Positions 1-10,720 of a stretch of 18,454 nucleotides of DNA are shown here, piece after piece. Position 1 is the stretch's first letter. The number at the start of each line of letters is the position of its first letter. The notes under the pieces were generated by a model, which ran no database searches, was not told where the DNA came from, and worked only from the letters and a program-made list of their open reading frames with translations. This stretch comes from Hemicentrotus pulcherrimus (lineage: Eukaryota; Echinodermata; Echinoidea; Camarodonta; Strongylocentrotidae). Position numbers and translations under genes: made by a program. The stretch spans positions 29,264 to 47,717 of the forward strand of contig BEXV01002087.1 of the NCBI GenBank assembly GCA_003118195.1. The letters are read 5' to 3'.

Positions 1-284
1 GAAAGCCCATTTATCCTCCAATAACTGCTTATATAACCATCACCCTCAAGCCAATACACATTACTGATTAACGAAGAAAAATAGTACGTGCCCCTTTAAT
101 AGCTTGCACAATATTATGGCAAAGTCTGAAGCAGTATTGGTATCAGAGATTTCCAAATGAATCCAATTCATTTTTTCCTTGGGAAATCAAACTTGGCAGA
201 TCTAATAGAAAGGCAATTTAGGTGCTCTTGAATTTCAGATTAGAAAAACAACGTTAAATGGATTATAAGAGAAGGGTCCGGTGG
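1..284. other. AT-rich flank, nothing recognised
   Basis: No gene, repeat unit or structured motif was recognised. The missing terminal exon of PWP2 was looked for on the minus strand here and not found. Confidence 0.6.
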
Positions 285-630
285 TCAGGAGTAAGAGAGA
301 GGAAGAGAGAGAGAGAGAGGGAGGAAGGAGGAGGGGGAGAGGGAGGAGGGGAGATAAAGAAAGAGTGACCAAAAAGGGTTGCAAGAAAATAAAAGAAGGG
401 AGATAAATGAAAGGGTAATAAAGAAAAAAGGGGAAAGAAAGTGAATAAAATGGAAAAACAGAAAGAGGGAGAGAGAGAGAGAGAGATAGTGCACACAAAG
501 AGGGGAAATGGAGTGAGATATTAAATGAAGAAGAAAAAGGGGGAGGGGAGAAAGTGGAGAATGAATGATGTAAGAAACAGAAAAGAAAAAGAAAGATATG
601 AATCAAAGAGAGATGAAAAAATATAGAACA
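285..630 (+). repeat. GA-rich polypurine low-complexity block
   Basis: The plus strand is almost entirely A and G, including an uninterrupted purine run of about 62 nt at 293-354 and a pure GA dinucleotide run at about 467-486. Open frames on the minus strand here are Ser/Leu/Pro/Phe-rich artefacts of the TC-rich complement. Such tracts can adopt triplex DNA, but nothing here shows that they do. Confidence 0.9.
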
Positions 631-724
631 ATTAATTAGTAGACAACAGTATGACCTGGACATACATGTTGTTGGGGGTAAAAGATGAAAGACGTACAAC
701 AGAGATGGAAAAGTACAAATTAAA

Positions 725-741
725 TAGAGAGAGAGAGAGAG
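725..741 (+). repeat. GA microsatellite
   Basis: A short run of GA dinucleotides, continued by imperfect GA-rich sequence to about 770. It is an outlier of the larger GA-rich block to its left. Confidence 0.85.
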
Positions 742-770
742 ACAGAGAAAGAGGACAGCTATAGGAGAGA

Positions 771-2500
771 TGAAAAAGGATGGAATGCGAGGATGAAGTT
801 ATTTGAGCAGAGATATTGCACAGGAATGAATTGATCTATTTTATTTAAGTCGATTGCCTCGACTTCCCTCAATTGTTAGCTATATCTGGGATTTTTTTTT
901 CTCAATATGGTTTTTTAATCTAAATTTCAGTCATATCAAATAATTATTTCATTTCTATGACCCCTCATTAAGTTTTACTTTAAAGTGACTCAGAAACATT
1001 GTTTAAGATTAATGAAAAAAACTGTATTTTTTGTAAGAAGTGTTACCTATTTTATTCCTTATACTGTACTTACCTTCTAACAGGCAAAAATCATTATATT
1101 GTGGTTAGTTGCTGTAGTAGTACAGTAGTAGTAGTGGAAGTAGTGGTACATGCAATATTCTTTTAATTTTTAGTGAAGAATCACTCAACATTCAAACATT
1201 TTACGAACATTTACAGAGTTTAGGATTGCAAAAGAAAAAAAAAGGAATACAACAATCCAGTGTTATATTATCAATGAAAGAGTTACATGAGTGTGTAAAG
1301 CAGGAGTACAGTATTCCGTCATACAGGAAGGTGATTGAAATCATGACAGGAACTTGATTGCTTTTCTTTGTGATCAGGAAGTTCACTATATACAGAAGTT
1401 AGTTTGTTACATATTGGTAGAGTTATGTGCAATAACAGAAGATAACTGCATCTTTCAATCATTACACCTTAATCGCAAACCTATTGCAGTAAATTTGTGT
1501 ACTATTCCATAATTGGTAAAGGTCACTGGAAGCGTATAAACTGTATGTTGTATCCTATTCATAAAGATGGGCCAAGTTAAAGGAAAATTAAACCTTAATA
1601 GACAAGTACATGTCCTCTTAAATCAAGCAGAATCCAAGCAAATGTATTTAAAAATACAACATTATCATGCTCTTCTAAAGTAATTAAGCAAAAGTTGTTG
1701 CAATTAAAATTTTATGCAAACTTCACAGAGTTCTAATGTTGTCTTTCCATATGCATCACTGCCACTATTTTGCATTCAATATAAATGTTAAACTAGTGGT
1801 CACTCTAACTGACCATATATCATACCCTATGGCTATACTACAAAACCATGCCATGCATGGAATCGCCCATCATAATTTTCAAGCTAGTGTAATAATATAA
1901 CATGCGTCTAGGATGTCAAATGCCTTTGACAGATAAATGAATTCTCTTTATTATTAAATAACTTACAAATAGAGTCAATATATTCATTAATGCCATGGCA
2001 ACTGAATTACTGAATGATTATTCCTGAATCCAAACTAGTTTGCATTCACAGAGTATGGTGTTTAAACAAAAAGGAATAAAGACTTTTGTGCAATAATTAT
2101 TAATTTCATGGACATTATCTTTTGTTAATGAATGAGAACAATAAAAGACAACTCTGTACATGACACCAAATTCAGACTTAGGTTCCTTGCGGGCCCTATT
2201 CTATCCCAGCACATACAGGTGGTCAAGTAGTCATCACACAAGTCATTTTTTTTTTTGAAATTAAAGAGTGTACTTGAATGTTCAATATCTCTTTATGGAA
2301 GTAATATTTGAAGTTATTCTGAATATGGAGGTGCAAAGAATATCTGTTGGATATAAACAGTTGCCAACCAGTGACACTTGAAAAAAAGCTGCAGCCATCA
2401 ACAAAGTCTGTAAAATAAAAATCTAGAATTTGAAGAAAAATATTTCTTTGCACCTGGTAGCTGATCAATTAGAGAAAGGAGGTTAAACACAGATCTCTGA
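771..2500. other. Noncoding AT-rich stretch, nothing recognised
   Basis: No convincing coding sequence or mobile element is seen. Minor features are a short TAG/TAC-rich patch at about 1114-1150 and scattered A and T runs. If PWP2 ends within the window its last exon would have to be here or up to 4715, but no matching motif was found. Confidence 0.6.
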
Positions 2501-2730
2501 TCGGTTGCAGACAGGTTCATAATTCATCCCAAACTACGAAACCACCTGCCAACCGGTCGCTGACGGATCACAGGCTGGTTATAGATGGTTGGCTATTCTT
2601 TGCCCTACTATTAGTGCCTCTACAACCGTGTTTACACACAACCATGGTCGACATTGTTTGTCACGCGGAGGCTGTAGAATTGTGACCGAGTGCTGTTGCT
2701 AGGGCTGCTGCTAGGGCTTGAACATGGAAA
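2501..2730. other. GC-richer patch, possible mobile-element remnant
   Basis: This stretch is visibly richer in G+C and CpG than its surroundings (for example CCAACCGGTCGCTGACGG, GTCACGCGGAGG) and contains a short duplication built on GCTGTTGCTAGG/GCTGCTGCTAGG at about 2692-2717. There is no open frame of note. The composition jump suggests an inserted element, but I could not identify its ends or family. Confidence 0.35.
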
Positions 2731-2811
2731 ATACTGCATTCTCCATCAAGGGACTAAACCACAATAACTCTTCTATTGGTCATCATACAAAATGTGATAG
2801 TGGCCTCAGAC

Positions 2812-2869
2812 CAGTGTTTTTTAAAGAGGTGCTGCAAGACATCTCTAGGGGTGCCGCAAGAGAAATCTA
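2812..2869 (+). repeat. Possible hAT-type transposon terminus
   Basis: CAGTGTTTTTTAAAGAGGTG at 2812 resembles the CAGNG-type ends of many hAT elements, followed by an imperfect 22-bp direct duplication (GGTGCTGCAAGACATCTC and GGTGCCGCAAGAGAAATC). I found no matching inverted terminus or 8-bp target duplication (the candidate would be 2804-2811) further right, so this is at best a solitary end. Confidence 0.3.
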
Positions 2870-3821
2870 GATATTATTTTAGAATAACATGGACTTCATG
2901 ACAACCAAGTATTAGACATTTTTGCTTCTCAATAGGGATTGGGTACCTTTGTCTTAGATTCTAAACAAAATCCTGGATTAACTTATGCTGCAATCATAAT
3001 TATAAACCTTTAGGTCAGTCAGGAATCCCATGAATTTTACAAGCCGATCGCTTGTCTGATTATCAAGATATTTATGATTGGAGATCGAAATCTAAAAAAC
3101 CGAAAACAAGTCACTCAAAGATGTTTACATTTTTGAGGCAATTCATGATCATTTTGAAGCACAATTTGTGTAGGGCTTCAATATTACACCAAATGAGAGA
3201 CACTGATAACACGTAGGGCCATGCATTTCAGATTTGTAAAACTGAAAACATTGTTAAACAATGCATTTAAAAGGGTGGTGTGACTTTAAAAATGTTGAAA
3301 GCGATGTCTTATACCCATCAACAAAAAATGCCTGACCCTAAATGTCATGTATCATCTCACATCAACAGAATGCTTCTAATATTTCATTGATTCTGATAGA
3401 CAGGTATTTGAAAATTGCAAGCAACTGGATGAATAAAGACCTTGAATGCTTCTTCCCCAAACTACTCAGATGATCACCTGTCCTGAAGAAAACACCTGTT
3501 CTATTGATGTGTGCATAGATAAGTGAAGAGATGGAGAATGACAGCCAAATGAGGTATAATAACTTCAATCTATATCATCCATTGACAATTCGTATTTCAT
3601 GCATCTTCCAAAACAAAGAATGATTTTAATGACTAAATGCTTTCTGATGCTTGGAACAACAAATAGATGCCATATATAACAAGTCAACGTAAAGCGTAGC
3701 ATCCCCTCGCAAGGTACAAACGGCCTATATACATCAGAACAAGTTACCTCCATTGGACTATACTATTATATTACTAGGCAAGGAAGTAAACCACATTTCA
3801 GATATATAATTAGGTGTTTTT
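2870..3821. other. Noncoding stretch before the tandem array
   Basis: No recognised gene. Minus-strand frames at 3362-3568 and 3565-3753 show no family motif and no supporting splice structure. An internal part of the hAT-like fragment could extend into this region but cannot be delimited. Confidence 0.5.
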
Positions 3822-4523
3822 GCATATTTAATGAGCTATGACCTTTGACCAACATACTCCAAAATCAAACTTAGGCTGTGTTTTGATTCCATGAACCTTC
3901 ATATCAAATTTTATTAAAATTTGTCGAACAATACTAAAGTTATGGATCGGAAACCAGATCGCATATTTAATGAGCTATGACCTTTGACCAACATACTCCA
4001 AAATCAAACTTAGGCTGTGTTTTGATTCCATGAACCTTCATATCAAATTTTATTAAAATTTGTCGAACAATACTAAAGTTATGGATCGGAAACCAGATCG
4101 CATATTTAATGAGCTATGACATTTGACCCACATACTCGGAAATTGAACTTAGGCTATATTTTGATACCAGGCATGTACCTTCATATCAAATTTCATTAAA
4201 ATCCGTCAAACATTACTCAAGTTATCGAATGGAAACCAGATTTGCATATTTAATGAGCTATGACCTTTGACCTACATACTCCGAAATCGAACTTAGTCTG
4301 TGTTTTGATACCATGATCCTTCATATCAAATTTCATTAAAATCCGTCAAAAACATTACTAAAGTTATCAATTGGAAACGAGATGTGTATTTAATGAGCTA
4401 TGACCTTTGACCTACGTACTCCACAATAAAACTTAGCCTGTATTTTGATATCATGTTGCTTCATATCAAATTTCATTAAAATCCGTCAATCATTACTGAA
4501 GTTAACGATCGGAAACCCAATTT
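3822..4523 (+). repeat. Tandem array, five units of about 139-144 bp
   Basis: Units start at about 3822, 3961, 4100, 4244 and 4384, each opening with GCATATTTAATGAGCTATGA or a near variant and ending in GGAAACC(A)GAT or a variant. Units 1 and 2 look identical over all 139 bp; units 3-5 differ from them and from one another by several substitutions and small indels. Conserved blocks include TGACCTTTGACC, TTCATATCAAATT and ATTAAAATYYGTC. No open frame spans the units. The array ends in a distinctive GGACGGAC plus hairpin segment, suggesting it is the body of one mobile element rather than an isolated satellite. Confidence 0.92.
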
Positions 4524-4541
4524 GTTACGGATGCACGAAAG

Positions 4542-4604
4542 AAAGGAAGGAAGGACGGACAGCAGCGTTTCTATATCCCCTCCGACTTCGTCGGTGAGGG
4601 GATA
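4542..4604 (+). repeat. Terminal GGAAGGACGGAC motif and hairpin of the array element
   Basis: Directly after the last monomer come GAAAGGAAGGAAGGACGGAC and a spacer, then a hairpin at 4574-4604: left arm TATCCCCTCCGAC, loop TTC, right arm GTCGGTGAGGGGATA. That is a 13-bp stem with a two-nucleotide bulge. It is followed by AATAAAAAG. The position and strength of the hairpin suggest the 3' end of an element. A Helitron-type end would be expected to finish in CTRR, which is not seen; Helentron-like ends are more variable. Confidence 0.8.
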
Positions 4605-4715
4605 ATAAAAAGTGAATAAAATAGTCATGACCAAGGGGTTCAGGGTAGAAACATACAGGAAATAAAATTCAAACTAGTCTATTATTGTTAAGAAGAACAA
4701 AAAAAATATGCTTAC

Positions 4716-4944
4716 ATTTTGCCTATGGTATCAGTCTTTGAGATGAGTGATTTCTGTAGAGCTGTAAGCATGGCATGGTGGTTAGATGAATGTTTGAGTT
4801 TGAGTCTAGATCCATGGATGGTAAGGAGTCTCTCAGCCCATAACACATAGAACTCAAGATGAGGTGATGTTGTAAGCTGCTCTGCAACATATGAAAGCAT
4901 CTTCTCTACATATGTATCTGCTATACTGCTACATATCACATCCA
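4716..4944 (-). CDS. PWP2: PWP2 exon C: Utp12 domain of PWP2
   Basis: This internal exon encodes about 76 residues of the Utp12 domain. Seen directly: VDVICSSIADTYVEKMLSYV, HLEFYVLWAERLLTIHG, and ALQKSLISKTDTIGKM. The HLEFY-LW spacing and the YVEK motif match vertebrate PWP2 closely. The minus-strand acceptor TTGCAG precedes 4944; the first two bases (TG) complete Val with the last G of exon B. The donor is AT|GTAAG, so the exon ends at 4716 after two bases of a codon. The family normally continues with a conserved Cys-Asp/Ser-Trp-Asn-type segment and an acidic, low-complexity tail of several dozen residues. I could not find that terminal exon on the minus strand in 1-4715, so it probably lies beyond the left edge. 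Confidence 0.93.
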
Positions 4945-6377
4945 CTGCAAAAGAAACACATCAAATATTCAATCATTTACAAAAACAAAAACAAAAAAGG
5001 AAAAAAAAGAAAAAAAGAAGAACAAAAACATACCAATCCCAAACAAGGGAGAATTATTTATTCATATGAATTGCGCAGGAATTCAGACAAGTGAGCAAAA
5101 GATCCCTAAAATCAGATAAAGACAATTCAATATAAAGTATGCAACTTTGAATTCCATATTGCTATTGATAAAAAAATTTTGTACTGGATTATGGAGAATC
5201 ATCCAACTATTTAGTATCCAAACTTCTTTAAGTTGGCACCCTCTTCATTTTAATCCTTTTGTGTGTGTACATATTTCTAAACATCAAATAGATGAGATGC
5301 ATTTTTAATAAAAATGATATAGACACAAAAATTGAGCATACTTTAAAAGCTGTTATTTTCAGGTGATTAACTTTGTTTTTCCATAATACATTAAAGGTAA
5401 CTTGTACATGTGATAAATGTAACATGATATCACAAAGAATTCCCCAGATAATTGGCGGTCTCAAATTAAAATAAATTACAAATGCAGCTACCGGTAATAT
5501 TGCACTTATTGAAGAGTTCATAGCTTTTTACACATAATCTTAACAAAAAGGGTTAGATGCAAGAAGTTCATAATGTTTTTCTCACTTGTCCAGTTCTTAT
5601 TACTCTCCACCAATATGTTTATCTTATTCTTTCCTTGCATCCAAGTTTACTCTTTGATCATAAAAGTGCATTAATTTAAGAAGCAATGAAAACACACTGG
5701 CCATGGTTGTGTGTCATCATATTTTCACATTACTGTATACAAATTATTTTGTTGGGTCTATCTACCATTAAGATTTAATATTTTGTAAGCCCCCTTTGCC
5801 ATTATGTAATCATCTCTTAGTTGTGCATATTGTGCATATAAGTTATGCATGCATACAGGTATATAAAACAGAGATGTAAAAAAATCTTGCGCTGAATAAC
5901 CAGTGCATAAAGAAAAAGAATAACAAAAAAAGAAAAAAAAAAAGAAAAGATTTTTCAGTTTCAAAATATGCCTAATTTTCTGATTAAAAAAAGAAGAAGA
6001 AGTTTTTAAAGTAGAATTCCTGTTTATTCATGTCTGTTCTATCATGCAAAACTGAAACACAGAAGTATTTTGAGAAATAACTGCCTGGTACAAAACAAAT
6101 GGACAACAGTCAACACATCCATAATTAATATGCAGAGTTCCTATCATTCAAAGTCTCCATTTCTTATTTTTGACAAAACTTACGGATAAAAAAAAATCCT
6201 TGAAAGGCGACTCTGGAACACTTGCATTAAAAGTTAAGACCAGTTTTGGAAACGCCCCCCTCCCAAAAAATGAAATGGAAGCTCTTATTACCAATCACGT
6301 GAAAGAATATGTTTTGAATAATACGTGATCATACAAATTTTGTTGAGAAACCGCCTACTAATTGATATATTTGGTAA

Positions 6378-6427
6378 ATTATTATAACTATTTAGACCTG
6401 ATATTATTATAACTATTTAGACCTGAT
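6378..6427 (+). repeat. 25-bp tandem duplication
   Basis: Two adjacent, essentially identical copies of a 25-bp unit containing ATTATAACTATTTAGACCTG. It lies within the PWP2 intron and looks like a recent slippage or replication duplication. Confidence 0.85.
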
Positions 6428-8421
6428 AGATATAACGCACATGTAGTCCCATATACATCTTTCTGTGTACATTGATTGTAACTTTACCAAGACTGGGCCA
6501 AATTTCTTATCACTTTGATGATTCCATAACCTTGCAGTACACACCAATACTTATACATGTGTATGCTAGATGATCAACCTTTTCTAATCGATTCCACAAC
6601 GTTTCTTTCACAATGCAATCGCATGACCATAACTGGTCTTTATCTTTAATGAGAAATCGCGTAGCAATGAATATTTAGGATCTACATGTATCTGTCATCT
6701 CAATCTCTTCATTGCTGATCCGTTCAATTATGAATATCATGCACATGAATTGTTTCTGAAGTTACAAAATTCATATATATGCACATGTAAGGAAACTTCT
6801 ATTCATACATGAAAAGAGAATTCCTCCAAGAGAACAGCATATATGTACCTTTACATGATGAAAAGAGATTTGCAATCAGGATGCATAATCCTGATATGTG
6901 TTGTCATCCATACAGCTAGTAAGGCTTAAAATACAAGATTTGCCTCCAGGCACTGTGTCCCAGCATAATACAAGTACATCTTACATGTACATAGACCCTG
7001 GTGGTCTTGCCTCATTCTACAAAGTTAATGAAAATATGGTGCTTTTCAGAGGGAATGCATTGACCTTTGAACTCAATCCACATTGACCTATATTTTCAAG
7101 AGATGTACCTGTACCTGTGGTATGAATCTCATGATTCTTCCCAACCCATAGACTACAATTAGAACAAGGATGTTCCTTGATCAAACCATGTTCATACGAA
7201 CAGACACATGGGTGGACAAAAGATAAGGACAACAATTGGCCTTAGAAGTTAGAACTAGACGCATGACAACAATTTGTATTCACCATAACCACCGACCAAC
7301 AATGTGTAATAGAACGATAGAAAATGAATTTGTATAAAATCACACACTTAACATATAGTTTAAAATAAGACTTGAAAACAGTGAAAACATACTGCCAAAA
7401 CACACATTCTCATGCCAACAATACTATGTACTAATCTCATCAAAAACGTGTATGTCCACTGAGAGGTTTTGGAAATGCAGTGTTCACTTATTAAAGTCAT
7501 TTCAATTCATACCTTAATATGATCCTCCTTACAAACCAAACAAAATGACCTTGAATACAATAACTTTCAAACCTCAACATCAATCCAACATCCTGTAGTT
7601 GGATGTGATTAACAAGCACCTAAAGCCTTGTTCAGATATGACACGGCAAAAAAGGCAGCAGTTTTTTGTGTATGATGATATAAAGTGTGATATGCTTTTA
7701 TAACACAGAGCAAAGTGAATATGAACAAGGCCTTTGTTGCATGCAGTTGACATTCATTTACATGTAAAAACATAAAAAGAAGATTTTCAAAAATAATTAT
7801 GATAATGGTTAACCGCATTATATCTGAATGAGCCTTGATGGCAGAGGTTAACATGCATCCAATCAACAGAACTGTACCATGAAATTATTCATCTGTAAAA
7901 AACTATCCATCGCAACATTTCATATCATCTCCCTCTTCAATAAAAGTTACAAATTGACTAGGTGCAGGACCTAATCACTTTAGAATGCTTGATTGAAACA
8001 GGTGGTTTTATGGTCTCAATTATCTGCCCAGACATGGCAATATTGATCATAGGTAATGACATCTTGATTCAATTTTCAAGATAACCAATCTCTGTATGGT
8101 CATTCATGTCAAGATTGGTTTGGTTCAGATTCTCTTCCAATGTCAAAACTCCAAATCTTTCTACAGATACACATGTTTCTCTTTTCTCTTCTTTTTCCTC
8201 TCACTCTATCTGCTTTGGTAGCAGTAGTATGTAATTCACATTTTGTTCAGTATAAGGTTTTGTGACATAATTCATAGATACAAGGATAGTAATTGAAGAA
8301 GGACAAGTAAATGAGACTTTTGTAAACTCATTTAAATAGAGATTTCAATAATCTCTTCTACCGGTATTTAAACTAATAAACTGGTAAAAATCACCTTTCC
8401 CTGACTCTATCTACCTTTTTT

Positions 8422-8445
8422 CCCTTTCCCCTTTCCCCTTTCCCC
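8422..8445 (-). repeat. C-rich tract, G-quadruplex motif on the minus strand
   Basis: The plus strand carries CCC-TTT-CCCC-TTT-CCCC-TTT-CCCC. The minus strand therefore has four G runs separated by AAA loops, which fits the canonical quadruplex pattern. Because PWP2 is read from the minus strand, the G-rich form would be in the nascent intron RNA. Confidence 0.8.
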
Positions 8446-8781
8446 AACTTTTTAGTCTTCATTCATTTCTATTCATTCATTTATTTGCATTTGTTCATTT
8501 TATTGAAACAGGGTTTAACTCTCTCAGCAATAAAACTGTTTTTTCTAGAGGGCCTATAGTTTGTTTTTCTTTCTAGTATCATTCTCTCTCCAACTACATG
8601 TATACATGTATATATATCTCTCACTATTTTTTAAAAGTTTCAACCCTTTAACACTGTTAAAATGTTCCCATGTTTGGGCTGTGGGGTTGGGTTGTGTGTT
8701 GGTGGGTGTGCGTATGTGTGTGCATTAATGATGAAATGCAGCAGCAAGATTTACTCTGATACATAATATTTGTAAAGATAT

Positions 8782-8984
8782 CATGGTCTGGGATATCTTC
8801 GGACTGTGGATCACATAACTCGAGGTTCGAGTCCCGCAGCTGCACTAGTGTTCTCTGACAAGACATTAATCAACTTTTGCCACTCTCCACCTAGGTGTTG
8901 AAAGGGTACAGATAGGAAGGATTTTCTTAGTACTGTGAGCACCATCCTTAATGGATATGTGTGCCATAAAAATAAGTACCAATA
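8782..8984 (+). mobile_element. tRNA-derived SINE
   Basis: A perfect RNA polymerase III B box, GGTTCGAGTCC, lies at 8824-8834. A diverged A-box-like TGGTCTGGGAT at 8784-8794 sits about 30 nt upstream, the tRNA spacing, with an anticodon-arm-like CGGACTGTGGATCA between. The body then continues with CCACCTAGGTGTTGAAAGGG (8887-8906), a sequence style I associate from memory with sea-urchin SINEs, and runs into an ATT/ATC repeat that would be its 3' tail. It is not a functional tRNA because the acceptor stem and A box are degenerate. It sits in the PWP2 intron, opposite in orientation to the gene. Confidence 0.75.
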
Positions 8985-9074
8985 TCATTATCATTATTAT
9001 TACTATCATTATTATCATTATTATCATTATTGTCATTTTTATTACTATTATTATTATCATTATAATTTATTATT
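8985..9074 (+). repeat. ATT/ATC simple repeat, SINE tail
   Basis: Alternating ATT and ATC trinucleotides follow the SINE body directly, as expected for the short tandem tail of many invertebrate tRNA SINEs. Both strands give long Ile-rich or Met/Ile-rich open frames here that are artefacts of the repeat. Confidence 0.85.
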
Positions 9075-9496
9075 ATAACTACTTGATAATTTATTGTAAG
9101 AACATAAAACTTATATTGCATTATATATGTTTTTCAATAATACAATTTAATTACCGGTATGCCTTTTCTCTTTGAGGTGATGTATGCGTGATTATAAATA
9201 GCTGTTATGATACAGGAATGAATTGAATTTCTTTCTCATCCTAAAGTGAAGGAAAGGTAACGAGAACCGTCTCAAAAGACTTCTAACCTGCAGGTTCACA
9301 GGAGACGTGTCTTGTTTCATGGAGACAGGAAATTGCACTGCTATTCAAGTGGTCATGATGGGGCATCAATGACAGAGTGCTTAATTACAATATGCAAACT
9401 AAAGCTGACTTTATAGTAGTCAGGAATGAAATCATAATATTTACTAATTAACTTTTATGAATGCTTCCATGCTGCAATGGGTACGCTTTATCTATC

Positions 9497-9567
9497 ACAC
9501 ACTTAAATGCTTACATGTATATAGTGAAACCACAACACACTTAAATGCTTAAATAGTGAAACCACAA
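9497..9567 (+). repeat. Short tandem duplication with a TACATGTA insertion difference
   Basis: Two adjacent copies of CACACTTAAATGCTTA...AATAGTGAAACCACAA. The first copy contains extra bases around TACATGTA (9512-9519) that the second lacks, so the palindromic octamer was either gained or lost after duplication. Confidence 0.75.
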
Positions 9568-10720
9568 CATTGAAAGTGATAAAGATATGCCAAAAATATA
9601 TTAATTAGAATGCCAAATAACGGAAATAAAGGCAAACTCAAATGGTTCTTGAATATTGTGATAACAAGTCTAAAACCCTTAATTTGGGAATTCGACCTCT
9701 ATGATATTTGACCTACCGGTACTTAACCCTCAATCTAATTAAATCATGTTCTTGAGGTAATATGTACTTTGGAAATAAAGATTTGATGAATCAATATCCA
9801 AGTTTGAAGTTCATTCCGTAAAGGAAATACAAAGTTTAGGTATGGGGTCATGAAATTGGTTCATATGAACATATTGGAAGCATGTGCGATCCTACAATAT
9901 TCAGTAATCGTTGTCGAGGTTAAAATAGAGTCTAAAAATATGAAATTGTAAATAATAAACTCTTTACGTTGTATAGCTCCCTCTCAAGGTCAAGATATTA
10001 AATAAGCTATAAAACAATGTTTCTTGACTTAAATCAACCGATTAGCTATCCCTGTTTGGAAATTATATATCAGAACTACATATTATGAGATTTTCATGGT
10101 CGCAGCTACCATAACACGGCCATAGGCACTATTTGAAATTTATCAAAATCTACCGGGAGCACCGGTAAATTCTTATATTCCATTTTCCTCAAAAGCAGAA
10201 GTGTTTTAGGGGCTAAATTTTCTAGTGCTTATAATACATCCACAGGGGCATCTAAATATATCAAAATTGTAAAGAATCAATATCCACCCAATTTTTCGAA
10301 TTTTCCCAAAACTTTGTATTACCTTTAAATAATTCTTGAAGTTTTGCGATAATGAGAAAGAAGGACGAACAATCAAAAAAACATAACACCTCCAGCACTA
10401 CCTTTGGAGGGCAATGCCAAGGAAATAAGGAAAACCCCATCACTAGAACATTTTTAATCAAGACTGAAAACTCACTTGTTCATGTAGTATGTATAGCACA
10501 GCATTTACGAGCTCTTGCAGCGCAGTAGAATATATCCAGATAGTTATTGCGCTTTACAAATGAATATATTTATATTATTATAAAAAAGATTATGGAAAAC
10601 ACTACAAAACTTTATACATAAGGACACATGGAAAAAGAGAAAAAAGAAAATATAAAAAGAAAGATGAATGAAAGGAAAATTAACAAAACTAGCTAGTACT
10701 ACATTTAGAATGCTGCTCAC

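Larger units (their letters stand above)
4945..10720 (-). other. PWP2 intron between exons B and C
   Basis: This 5.8 kb intron is bounded by GTGAGC at its 5' end (10720 side) and TTGCAG at its 3' end (4945 side). I see no coding exon in it. It holds a 25-bp tandem duplication (6378-6427), a C-rich G-quadruplex tract, a GT-rich patch (about 8676-8722), a tRNA-derived SINE with its ATT/ATC tail, a near-perfect short tandem duplication at 9497-9567, and otherwise unique-looking AT-rich sequence. Small frames such as 5228-5521 and 7609-7866 lack codon structure or homology I recognise. Confidence 0.85.

Noticed and set aside
235..699. Long Ser/Leu/Pro/Phe-rich minus-strand open frame
   Set aside because: It is the complement of the GA-rich simple-sequence block; composition explains the absence of stops.
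3822..4604. CRISPR array
   Set aside because: Units are about 140 bp head-to-tail copies without short repeats and unique spacers, in an intron-containing eukaryotic genome.
4574..4604. Rho-independent transcription terminator
   Set aside because: Strong hairpin, but the context is a eukaryotic repeat end with no T run after it; a bacterial terminator is not sensible here.
4891..5094. Lys-rich plus-strand frame
   Set aside because: Overlaps the PWP2 exon C boundary and an A-rich intronic stretch; no homology.
8422..8445. Interstitial telomeric repeat
   Set aside because: The unit TTTCCCC is not the animal telomere repeat (TTAGGG/CCCTAA) and there are only about four copies.
8784..8834. Functional tRNA gene
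   Set aside because: The B box is perfect but the A box is degenerate, no acceptor stem pairs, and the sequence continues into a SINE body and tail.
8866..9175. Ile-rich and Met/Ile-rich frames on both strands
   Set aside because: Artefacts of the ATT/ATC tail of the SINE, which lacks stop codons in several frames.
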